Below are positions 55,109-62,646 of a stretch of 64,000 nucleotides of DNA, one piece after another. The DNA comes from Rhizobiaceae bacterium MnEN-MB40S (GTDB lineage Bacteria; Pseudomonadota; Alphaproteobacteria; Rhizobiales; Rhizobiaceae), in contig BRLC01000004.1 in assembly GCA_024343425.1 (NCBI GenBank), forward strand, positions 1 to 64,000. Direction: 5' to 3'. Position numbers and translations under genes: made by a program. The notes beneath the pieces are model-generated. The model was given only the letters and a program-made list of their open reading frames with translations. It did no database searches and was not told the DNA's origin. Each line of letters starts with the position of its first letter. The stretch's first letter is position 1.

Positions 55109-56116
55109 CTACCTCTTGGTCAACTCGGTCTGGTCGAGAATGCTGGAATCGAAGACGTCGTCGGTCTTCAGTTCGCCGATCTCGCCGATCTTGGCGTAGA
55201 GATCCAGGGTGCGCTGCCAGCGGTCCTTGTCGACATTCGCGAAACCGTATTCGACGGTATCTTCATTGTAGATATAACCGCCGTCAAGCGTCACCTTCAG
55301 GGCCGCCATTTCGGCTTCCGGCCGCAATCCCTCCGCCGTGGCGGTCACGATTTCGATCGCCTCTTCCGGATGGTCTGCGACGTAGGACCACCCCATGTCG
55401 ACGGCCTCGAGGAACGCCGCAAGCGTTGCGCTGTCATTCTCGATCGTCTCGGTGGTGGCGATGTAGTAATTGGACTGGAACTGAAGCCCGTTGTCCCAGA
55501 TGCTCTGGGTGTTGTATCCGCCGGGATGATTGGCGATTGGTTCGAGCGTGGCGAGATTCGTCGGCCATGACGCGACAACGTCCACCTGCCCTTGCATCAG
55601 CGCCGGTATCTGCGCCTGTACGAAGGTTATGTCGTCGATCGACAGCCCGCTGTGATCGAGCAGGGCCTTCACCTGCGGCAGACCGGTCTGGCTGGCGCCG
55701 ATGCGTTTGCCTTTCCAGTCGGCGACCGACTCGACGCCGGTTTCGCCAAGCGAATAGAAAGTCAGCGGCGCGACCTGGAAGGACGCCCCGAAAGACTTGA
55801 TCGGCAGACCCTTGTCGGCGGCGTACATGATCTGCGGCGCATAGGCGTGCGCGATGGTCGCAACACCGGCCAGCGTTTCCTGAACGGTGTTCGTGCTCGG
55901 TCCGCCCGGAAGTATCTCGACGTCCAGTCCCTTGTCCTTGAAGAAGCCTTTCTCCAGCGCGACGATTTCTCCGGCCGCCGCCGCATTGGGCAGCCAGGCA
56001 AGCTGGAACTTGACGACGGTGTCTGCGGCTTCCGCCGGCGAAATATGGGAAACTGCGGCGATCGTCGCCACGGCGGCGGCGCTAGTCAAAGACAGAAGTC
56101 GACGGCGAGAAATCAT
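55109..56116 (-). CDS. NMT1/SsuA-like substrate-binding protein
   Basis: 335 residues: an N-terminal signal with 'SRRRLL' ahead of a hydrophobic stretch (a possible twin-arginine signal) ending at AEA-ADT, then the NMT1 fold with 'FQLAWLPNAAAAGEIVALEKGFFKDKGLDVEIL' and 'GPSTNTVQETLAGVATIAHAYA'. This family binds sulfonates, taurine, nitrate, pyrimidine precursors and other small compounds. With a LysR regulator and an arylsulfatase next door, a sulfur-containing ligand is the best guess, not shown by the sequence. GGAGAG lies 5 nt from the ATG. Confidence 0.9.
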   Translation of the reverse strand: MISRRRLLSLTSAAAVATIAAVSHISPAEAADTVVKFQLAWLPNAAAAGEIVALEKGFFKDKGLDVEILPGGPSTNTVQETLAGVATIAHAYAPQIMYAADKGLPIKSFGASFQVAPLTFYSLGETGVESVADWKGKRIGASQTGLPQVKALLDHSGLSIDDITFVQAQIPALMQGQVDVVASWPTNLATLEPIANHPGGYNTQSIWDNGLQFQSNYYIATTETIENDSATLAAFLEAVDMGWSYVADHPEEAIEIVTATAEGLRPEAEMAALKVTLDGGYIYNEDTVEYGFANVDKDRWQRTLDLYAKIGEIGELKTDDVFDSSILDQTELTKR

Positions 56117-56136
56117 CTTGCTCTCCTTTTAGCCAA

Positions 56137-56164
56137 GTGAAGGAATTGCCCAATTTCCAATCAC
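56137..56164. promoter_or_regulatory. Candidate regulator-binding dyad upstream of the NitT/TauT operon
   Basis: GTGA-GGAATTG and CAATTTCC-TCAC form a 28-bp imperfect dyad around a CC centre, 21 bp upstream of the binding-protein ATG. Its core GGAATT recurs in the dyad between LysR and the arylsulfatase, so the same LysR protein could bind both. Confidence 0.5.
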
Positions 56165-56229
56165 ATTAGTGGAGAGCGGGACCATTCATCTCATATCTTT
56201 TCTCGCAATAGCCATTACACTTGGTTATG

Positions 56230-57168
56230 TCACGCCAATGGCGTGGGCACCGCCGTATGCTCGTCCAGCACATCCTTCATCGCGGTGAGGATACCATTGA
56301 AGGGCGGCAGCCGGTCCAGGCCTTTCCGGTAGACGAATCCCATGTCGAATTCGTGGACGGTCTGCGGAAGATCGAGCACCTTGAGGCCGCTTCCAATCGG
56401 GCTTCTGGCGATCATCTCCGATTCGAAAAACAGGTAGCCGCCAGAGCGGACGAGTTCGACGCAGGCGTAGATCGAGCTTGTCTCGATCATGTTGCGCGGC
56501 GGCGGCGCGTCCATCGATTTCAGGAACCCGGACAGAATTTCCATGATGTCGGTTGTCGCGACGAAGGACACGAATGGATGTTCCACGATCCGTGCGGGAT
56601 CGATCGGTCCTTCGACCTTGGCGAGCGGGTGGTCCGGCGAGCACATGATCGCCATTCTCGCCTTGGCCAGAGGCTTGCGCACATATCCCGGAAACTGGTT
56701 CTGGCGGATCAGAGCGCCGGCGAAAACATCGATCCGCCCCAGACGCAGATCCTCGATCATCCGGTCGACCGAACCGGTCTGGATCATCACCCGGTGCCGC
56801 GGATAGCGGCGATGGAAGCGGGGCAGGGCTGAGGGCACCACCGTCGACGTCCACACCGGCCCGGTTCCCAGCCGGATCGTCGACTCCTGGTCGGAGATGA
56901 CGTTCTGGATTTCCTGCAGCGCATGTTCGTATTCCAGCCCGATCGTTTGGGCGTGGTTGAAGAACCTGCGGCCGGCTTCGGTCAGTTCCGTCCCGCTTGC
57001 ATGTCTCTCGAACAGCCGGGTGCCGAGCATCACTTCCAGCTTCCTGATGTTCTTGGAAAGCGCTGGCTGGGAGATTCTGAGCCTTTTGGAGGCCCGCGTG
57101 ATGCCTTTGTCTTCGGCGACGGCGACGAAATGCCGGAGCAAGGTCAGGTTTGGTACTTCGAATGCCAC
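56230..57168 (-). CDS. LysR-family transcriptional regulator
   Basis: 312 residues: helix-turn-helix at about 5-65 ('ASKRLRISQPALSKNIRKLEVMLGTRLFERH') and the two-lobed effector domain (about 95-300). The start is GTG at 57168. It is divergent from the arylsulfatase and lies just upstream of the NitT/TauT operon on the same strand, the classical place for a regulator of both. CysB/Cbl-type control of sulfur scavenging is a reasonable inference; the effector is unknown. Confidence 0.92.
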   Translation of the reverse strand: MAFEVPNLTLLRHFVAVAEDKGITRASKRLRISQPALSKNIRKLEVMLGTRLFERHASGTELTEAGRRFFNHAQTIGLEYEHALQEIQNVISDQESTIRLGTGPVWTSTVVPSALPRFHRRYPRHRVMIQTGSVDRMIEDLRLGRIDVFAGALIRQNQFPGYVRKPLAKARMAIMCSPDHPLAKVEGPIDPARIVEHPFVSFVATTDIMEILSGFLKSMDAPPPRNMIETSSIYACVELVRSGGYLFFESEMIARSPIGSGLKVLDLPQTVHEFDMGFVYRKGLDRLPPFNGILTAMKDVLDEHTAVPTPLA

Positions 57169-57193
57169 GATATGCGATCCGTCCGGGTCATAA

Positions 57194-57228
57194 CCAAATG
57201 GAATTAGCGACGGTCATAATTCTATTGG
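57194..57228. promoter_or_regulatory. Candidate LysR operator between lysR and arylsulfatase
   Basis: CCAAATGGAATTA and TAATTCTATTGG form a 35-bp dyad with 10 bp between arms; aligning arms needs one gap. A direct repeat GGTCATAA (57186-57193 and 57212-57219) overlaps it. It lies 26 bp upstream of lysR, as LysR autoregulation sites do. Confidence 0.55.
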
Positions 57229-57327
57229 CCCGCAGGGACCCTTTGTCAATTATCTGGGCCGGGCAATCCGTCCCGCAATCGCGGTGAACGGATCCATGGC
57301 GGCCGATCGACAGAATGGAGCACAGGC

Positions 57328-59535
57328 GTGACCGAGACGTTCAGGGGCAAAATCGCGGAGACTTTCGAAGAATCGGAACCCTGGTGGCCCGAAAGGCGCA
57401 GAGGAAATTCGCCGAATATCATCACGGTCGTTTTCGATGACACAGGCTGGTCGGATTTCGGATGCTATGGCTCGGAAATCAGAACGCCGACCATCGACGC
57501 CCTCGCCGCCAAGGGTCTGCGCTACACCAATTTCCACGTCACGCCGCTGTGCTCACCGACCCGCGCCTGTCTCATGACCGGCAAGAACCATCACCGGGTC
57601 GGCATGCGCTGTCTCGCCGACACCGACACCGGCTTTCCGAATGGCCGCGGCAGCATTCCCCAGGATACGCCGCTTCTGCCGGCGATGCTGAGAGACCGCG
57701 GCTACGGCGCCTACATGATCGGCAAGTGGCACCTGACGCCGGCCCACGAGATCACGCCGGCCGGTCCGTTCTCCAACTGGCCGGTCGCTCGCGGCTTCGA
57801 CCGCTACTACGGTTTTCTCGGCGGCTGCACGGACCACTATGCGCCGGAGCTGTGCCAGGACAACCACGCCATCGATCCGCCGCTGGACGACGGCTATCAC
57901 CTGACGGAGGATCTCTGCGACCGGGCGATCCACTATCTGCGCGACCATGCGAGCTGCCGCGGCGACGAACCGGTCTATCTCAACATCTGCTTCGGCGCGA
58001 CGCATGCGCCGATCCAGGTGGAGCGACGTTATATCGACCCCTACGTAGAGGTGTTCGAGAAGGGTTGGGACAAGGTTCGCGAAAACCGGCTTGCCCGCCA
58101 GAAGACGCTCGGCCTCGTGCCGGAAAACACCGAACTCGCGCCGCGCAATCCCGAAGTGCCCGCATGGGACACGTTGAGCGACGATCAGAAGACCGTTTAT
58201 ACGAGACTTCAATCGGCTTTCGCCGGCTTCCTCGAACACGCCGACGAGCAGCTTGGCCGCGTGGTGACGGAACTTGAGCGACTTGGCATGCGCGAGGACA
58301 CGATCATCGTCGTCATCTCCGACAACGGCGCAAGCCGCGAGGGCGGAGACCACGGCGCCGTCGACACCAATGCGCCCTATTCCGGTCGCCCGGAAACGGT
58401 CGAGGAGATGATGGCGAAGCTCGACGATATCGGCGGACCGGCGGGTCCGGCGCATTATCCGCAAGGCTGGGCCACGGCGGGAAACACCCCTTTCAGGCGC
58501 TACAAGCAATATGTCGAACTGGGCGGCGTGCGCTCGCCGCTGGTCGTCAACTGGCCGGCGGGCATCGCAAATCCCGGCGAAGTGCGCGACCAGTTCCTGC
58601 ATGTCGTCGATCTGGCGCCGACGCTTCTCGGACTCAGCGGCGAGAAGTCCGATGCCGATTTCGACGGCATGGATTTCTCGGCCACCTTCGCCGACGCCGC
58701 AGCCTCGACCCGGAGCGTGCAATACTGGGAGATGTTCGGCCGGCGCGCGGTTTACGCCGACGGCTGGAAGGCCATCGCGACTCATGAAAAGGGCGAAGCC
58801 TACGAACAGGATGAATGGACGCTTTACGACACAAGCGAAGATTTTTCGGAAACCAGAGACCTTGCCGGGAAAAACCCGGAACAGCTGGAAAGACTGCGCG
58901 CGATCTGGAGCGAGCAGGCGGCCGCCAACGAGGTGTGGCCGCTCGACGACCGGACGCTGGTCGACATCATCAAGTTCCGTCAGCCCAACGGCCTGATGGC
59001 GCGCGACGAGATCACCCTCTACCCAGGTCAGGGGCATCTGGCCCAGGTCAGCATGGTGACGGCGTCGGAGCGGTCGATGGAAATCACCGCGCATTTCTCG
59101 AAACCTGTCGGACACGATTATCCGGGCGGCGTTCTTGTCGCCAGCGGCGACCGCCACGGTGGTTACTCCTTCTACATGAAGGATGGACAACTGCATTTCG
59201 AGCATGTCAGGCTTGGCGATCGCGTCACATTGAGCGCGCCGGCGGACGGACCGGTTCATCGCTGCAGCGTGGTGATCCATGTCGCGGATGACCACTCCGC
59301 CAGCGCCATCCTGTTCGCGAACCGCAAAAGGCTCGGCCAGCGCCGCATTCCCCTGGTGTCCACCCATCTGTCCTTCTGGGGCCTCGACGTCGGCCGGGAC
59401 GCCGGCATTCCCGTGAGCGACGCCTACACGGCGCCCTTCCCCTTTCCCGACACGGAACTCGACCGGGTGGTCATGCGCTTCTACGAATCCATTACGGCGG
59501 AAGAAATCGCCATGGTCCTGGAAGCAGCGGAATAG
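57328..59535 (+). CDS. Arylsulfatase (formylglycine type)
   Basis: 735 residues; GTG start at 57328 with TGGAG 7 nt upstream. The sulfatase core (about 28-560) has the metal-binding Asp37-Asp38, the signature C75-S-P-T-R79 with Cys75 to be converted to formylglycine, and 'IGKWHL' and 'SDNG' motifs. A C-terminal beta-rich region (about 600-735) follows. It hydrolyses sulfate esters to release sulfate. No signal peptide is seen, so it is probably cytoplasmic and needs its substrate imported, which fits the adjacent ABC system. The activating formylglycine-generating enzyme is not in the window. Confidence 0.93.
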   Translation: MTETFRGKIAETFEESEPWWPERRRGNSPNIITVVFDDTGWSDFGCYGSEIRTPTIDALAAKGLRYTNFHVTPLCSPTRACLMTGKNHHRVGMRCLADTDTGFPNGRGSIPQDTPLLPAMLRDRGYGAYMIGKWHLTPAHEITPAGPFSNWPVARGFDRYYGFLGGCTDHYAPELCQDNHAIDPPLDDGYHLTEDLCDRAIHYLRDHASCRGDEPVYLNICFGATHAPIQVERRYIDPYVEVFEKGWDKVRENRLARQKTLGLVPENTELAPRNPEVPAWDTLSDDQKTVYTRLQSAFAGFLEHADEQLGRVVTELERLGMREDTIIVVISDNGASREGGDHGAVDTNAPYSGRPETVEEMMAKLDDIGGPAGPAHYPQGWATAGNTPFRRYKQYVELGGVRSPLVVNWPAGIANPGEVRDQFLHVVDLAPTLLGLSGEKSDADFDGMDFSATFADAAASTRSVQYWEMFGRRAVYADGWKAIATHEKGEAYEQDEWTLYDTSEDFSETRDLAGKNPEQLERLRAIWSEQAAANEVWPLDDRTLVDIIKFRQPNGLMARDEITLYPGQGHLAQVSMVTASERSMEITAHFSKPVGHDYPGGVLVASGDRHGGYSFYMKDGQLHFEHVRLGDRVTLSAPADGPVHRCSVVIHVADDHSASAILFANRKRLGQRRIPLVSTHLSFWGLDVGRDAGIPVSDAYTAPFPFPDTELDRVVMRFYESITAEEIAMVLEAAE

Positions 59536-59886
59536 CACAAACCGGTTTCGTCACTCGGAGAATTGAACAAAAACAGAACAAAAGAGCTGAATTGTTCGGC
59601 AATTTGTGCTATGGTCGGTTCCGCGCGCAGATCGGCGTCGTCGGTTGTCTGCGGCCACGAGGAAAGGTGAAATTCCGGATTCCCGAAACAAAGCCAGATT
59701 GGTGAAAAAACGCGAGATCCCGAAACAAAGCCAGATAGCGGAAAACTCGCAAAATCACAGATTCCCGAAACAAAGCCAAATCCATGAAAAGGGATGAAAC
59801 GCAGATTCCCGAAACAAACCCAGATACCCGGAGGTAGCTGTGGTATTGATATAAAACATTGATTTTATATTATTATTTTATTTCGG
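59536..59886. other. Non-coding 351-bp interval, AT-rich
   Basis: No convincing gene lies between the arylsulfatase stop and the stop of the oxidase on the other strand. The interval becomes A+T-rich and holds the four-copy repeat. A weak ATAAAA/TTTTAT inverted repeat at about 59850-59870 is followed by a T-rich stretch. A 63-codon frame at 59606-59797 spans three repeat copies and lacks a ribosome site. Confidence 0.6.
59678..59825. repeat. Four imperfect 22-bp direct repeats
   Basis: Copies of GATTCCCGAAACAAAGCC + AGAT lie at 59678-59699, 59716-59736 (one T missing), 59760-59781 and 59804-59825, spaced 38, 44 and 44 bp start to start. They are not self-complementary. The spacers differ (16-23 bp) and are purine-rich. 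Function unknown: protein-binding sites, a replication or segregation element, or a decayed satellite. Confidence 0.85.
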
Positions 59887-61200
59887 TTATTTCCCGGACG
59901 CATCGCGCCAGCGGTAATAGCGGATGGATTGGGACAGAAACCAAGGGTTCCCCGTATAGAACGGCCGGGTGGAAAAGCGCGTCTTGTCGAGCGGCGTATC
60001 CCCCTCCGGACTGCCCAGGACCTTGAGCCCGGCCTTCATGCCAAGATAGGTCGCGGTGGCGATGCCGGAGCCGCAATACCCCATCGCGTAATACATGCCG
60101 TCATGCTTGCCGACATGCGGCATGGAATCGAAGGTAAAATCGACGAAGCCCATCCAGGAATGGCTGATCCGGACGTCGCCGATCTGCGGAAAGAGGGAAA
60201 TCAGTTCATTGCGAAGTAGGGGCGCGCTTGCCCGCGGATCGGTCTCCTTCAGAGAAACGCGTCCGCCGAACAGCACCCGTCGTCCGTCCGGCGACGCGCG
60301 GTAGTAGTAGACAACCTTGCGCGAATCCGTGACGATCCGATCGTGCGGAAACATCTCGCGGACGGTTTCCGGCGGCAGTTCCTCAGTGGCGATGATGTAG
60401 CTGCCGATCGGGATGACGCGTCGGCGCAGCCATGGCGTCACCGCGCCCGTGTAACCGCTTGTCGCAACGATCACGTCGTCGGCAAGCACTGGCCCGTTTG
60501 CTGTCTGCAGCCGAAAGCCCTTGCCTTCGCGGCGAATGTCTTCGACGCGGCAATGGGAGACGAACCGGGCGCCGGCCGCCTTGGCGCGGTCAACCAGCCC
60601 GTTCTGCAGCTTGGCCGGGTCCAGCGCCGAATTCAGCGGCAGAACCGCGCCTCCATAATAGGCGTCCGATCCTATTTCGCTGCGCTGGTCGGCCCGCGGC
60701 ACCATATGCGCCTCCACCTCCAGTCCCTGGGTCTGGTCGGCGTATTTGCGCGCCATCGCCTCGTATTGCGCTGGATTGTGGGCGGCGGCGAACTTTCCGT
60801 TCTGTCGAAAATCGCAATCGATCTCTTCCTGCGCAATGAAATCGCGCACGAATTCCATCGACCGCATGCCTTCCTGAAGGATCTTGAGGGCAAGGTCGGC
60901 GCCGTACTTCCGAGTCAGAGAAGACAGCGACGGCTTGAGCGTGTTGCTGATCTGCCCGCCGTTTCGCGAGCTGCAGCCCCAACCCACCTGCTCCGCGTCC
61001 AGAACCAGCGTCTCACGGCCGCCCCTGGCCGTCGCAATCGCCGCGCACGCGCCTGTATAGCCGGAGCCGACGATCGCGACTTCCGTTTTGGCGGGAAGGT
61101 CTTGCCCGGGCGCCTCCGGCGCGGGACTGACGTCCCACCAGTAGGGCCTGTCCTTGTAGTCGTCGGTGAAGATCTGCTGCGTGGGCATGGTCGATGACAC
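59887..61200 (-). CDS. FAD-dependent oxidoreductase, DAO family (PuuB/OrdL-like)
   Basis: 437 residues with GTG start at 61200 (an ATG four codons on, at 61188, is an alternative). The FAD-binding motif 'AIVGSGYTGACAAIATARGG' is near residue 42, 'GWGCSSRNGGQIS' marks the flavin-linked amine oxidase subgroup, and 'DDVIVATSGYTGAVTPWLRRRVIPIGSYI' the rest of the fold. Relatives oxidise gamma-glutamylputrescine or other secondary amines and amino acids. The Lrp gene 159 bp upstream on the same strand is its likely regulator. Confidence 0.9.
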   Translation of the reverse strand: MSSTMPTQQIFTDDYKDRPYWWDVSPAPEAPGQDLPAKTEVAIVGSGYTGACAAIATARGGRETLVLDAEQVGWGCSSRNGGQISNTLKPSLSSLTRKYGADLALKILQEGMRSMEFVRDFIAQEEIDCDFRQNGKFAAAHNPAQYEAMARKYADQTQGLEVEAHMVPRADQRSEIGSDAYYGGAVLPLNSALDPAKLQNGLVDRAKAAGARFVSHCRVEDIRREGKGFRLQTANGPVLADDVIVATSGYTGAVTPWLRRRVIPIGSYIIATEELPPETVREMFPHDRIVTDSRKVVYYYRASPDGRRVLFGGRVSLKETDPRASAPLLRNELISLFPQIGDVRISHSWMGFVDFTFDSMPHVGKHDGMYYAMGYCGSGIATATYLGMKAGLKVLGSPEGDTPLDKTRFSTRPFYTGNPWFLSQSIRYYRWRDASGK

Positions 61201-61359
61201 TCTCGTGGCCCTGCTCGGAATTGCTTGGCGTTCATTGACAATTAGCCCTTCCCGCCAGGGACGGCAATCGGACCCATGGAGGAAAACTCAAAACATGTTC
61301 AGTTATAAGGATAATCAGCAGCGAACGCGCGGCAAGCGCCGCCGGACGCCGCGAGGGCG

Positions 61360-61836
61360 TCAGCGCTGCTTGGTTTCCGCGTAATGCAGGGGGAGTTCGG
61401 TCGTCGACTTGATCGTCTCCATGGCGAACATGCAGTTCACGTCGCTCATGTCCACCTTTTCGATCAGGCGCTTGTAGAACGCGTCATAGGCCTTGATGTT
61501 CGGCAAGGCGACGCGGATCAGGTAGTCGATATCGCCGCTCAACCGGAAGAAATCGACCACTTCATCCATGTCCGAGACCGCCTTCTCGAACTTGTCGAGC
61601 CACGCCCGGTTATGCTGGTTGGTGCGCACGGCTATGAACGCTGTCACATCGACGTTCAGCATTACGCTATCCAGCAGAGCAACGCGGGCGCGGATAAATT
61701 TCTCTTCTTCGAGCTTCTGAATTCTACGCCAGCAGGGCGTCGCCGACAAACCCACGCGACTTGCGATTTCTGTCGCCGGAAGCGTGCAATCCTTCTGCAG
61801 CAGCGCCAGGATCTTTTTATCGATATCGTCAATCAT
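61360..61836 (-). CDS. Lrp/AsnC-family transcriptional regulator
   Basis: 158 residues: 'MIDDIDKKILALLQKDCTLPATEIASRVGLSATPCWRRIQKLEEE' is a textbook Lrp helix-turn-helix, followed by the RAM sensing domain. The 'CWRRIQKLE' recognition helix resembles the LrpC/PutR-type group. GAGGAGA lies 8 nt upstream of the ATG. It stands between the amine oxidase and SDR genes on the same strand. A small hairpin (GACGCC/GGCGTC, 61345-61361) overlaps its stop. Confidence 0.92.
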   Translation of the reverse strand: MIDDIDKKILALLQKDCTLPATEIASRVGLSATPCWRRIQKLEEEKFIRARVALLDSVMLNVDVTAFIAVRTNQHNRAWLDKFEKAVSDMDEVVDFFRLSGDIDYLIRVALPNIKAYDAFYKRLIEKVDMSDVNCMFAMETIKSTTELPLHYAETKQR

Positions 61837-61881
61837 CGTGACGTCTCCTCCCGTCCGGCGCGGCGTCGCCGGCTCTTCTCC

Positions 61882-62646
61882 TCAGAGTCGCTGGCCGCCG
61901 GAGGCGTCAACGCATTGCCCTGTAACCCAACCGCCGGCCGATGAACACAAAAACAGAGCCACGGCCGCGACGTCCTGCGGGTATCCGACCCGACGAAGCG
62001 CAATCGTGCTCGCCGTCGCCTTTGCCCTTTCGGGATCTTCGTCAAGCCGGTTCATATCCGTAACCGTGGCGCCCGGCGCAATAGCGTTGACCGTGATCCC
62101 CCGCGGACCCAGGTGATTGGCCAGGAGCTCCGTCAGGTTTTCCAGCGCAGCCTTCGAGGGCGCGTAGATCGCCATCTGCGGAAAGGCCATCCGCGTGCCC
62201 ATGGAAGACGTGTTGACAATCCGGCCGCCGTCACGCAGCGCCGGCGCCAAAGCCTGGGTCAGGAAGAAAGGCGCGCGGAAATTGACGCCCATCACCCGGT
62301 CGAAGATCGCCGGATCCACCTGTTCCAGCGTCAGCCGTTCGCCCACGCCTGCATTGTTGACCAGGATGTCGAAGGCGCGCGCGCCGGTCGCCGTCTCCAC
62401 CTTGTCGAGAAAGGCGTCGGCCAGCCTCTTCGGCCCGTCGGGGTCGGTGAGATCCGCCTGCACCGTGAAACCTTTCCCGCCTTCCGCTTCGATCCGGCTC
62501 AGGGTTTCCAGCGCCGCGTCCTCGTTTCCCGAGTAATGCACGCCGACCAGCGCGCCGCCCCGCCCGAGACCCAAGGCGATTTCCCGGCCGATGCCACGGC
62601 TCGAGCCTGTTACGAGCGCGACCTTGCCTTCAAAATCCGGGTTCAA
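61882..62646 (-). CDS. Short-chain dehydrogenase/reductase (FabG-like)
   Basis: 254 residues. Cofactor motif 'TGSSRGIG' at 13-20, 'NNAGVG', catalytic Ser in 'NTSSMGT', and Tyr161/Lys165 in 'YAPSK' are all present. The start is TTG at 62646, overlapping the stop of the acyl-CoA ligase as TTGA, with GGAG 7 nt upstream. It reduces or oxidises a beta-hydroxy/keto or alcohol substrate using NAD(P)H. Coupling to an acyl-CoA ligase suggests a small acyl-CoA pathway. Confidence 0.9.
   Translation of the reverse strand: MNPDFEGKVALVTGSSRGIGREIALGLGRGGALVGVHYSGNEDAALETLSRIEAEGGKGFTVQADLTDPDGPKRLADAFLDKVETATGARAFDILVNNAGVGERLTLEQVDPAIFDRVMGVNFRAPFFLTQALAPALRDGGRIVNTSSMGTRMAFPQMAIYAPSKAALENLTELLANHLGPRGITVNAIAPGATVTDMNRLDEDPERAKATASTIALRRVGYPQDVAAVALFLCSSAGGWVTGQCVDASGGQRL

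Noticed and set aside
57553..59538. 661-codon open frame on the minus strand
   Set aside because: Antisense to the arylsulfatase, which has intact catalytic motifs in the plus frame.
59606..59797. 63-codon reading frame across the repeats
   Set aside because: No ribosome site, low-complexity translation, and copy 1 is read in a different frame from copies 2 and 3. Kept only as a possibility in the repeat finding.
59678..59825. CRISPR array
   Set aside because: Repeats are only 21-22 bp, spacers are unequal (16-23 bp) and similar in composition, the repeat has no dyad, and no cas gene is present.
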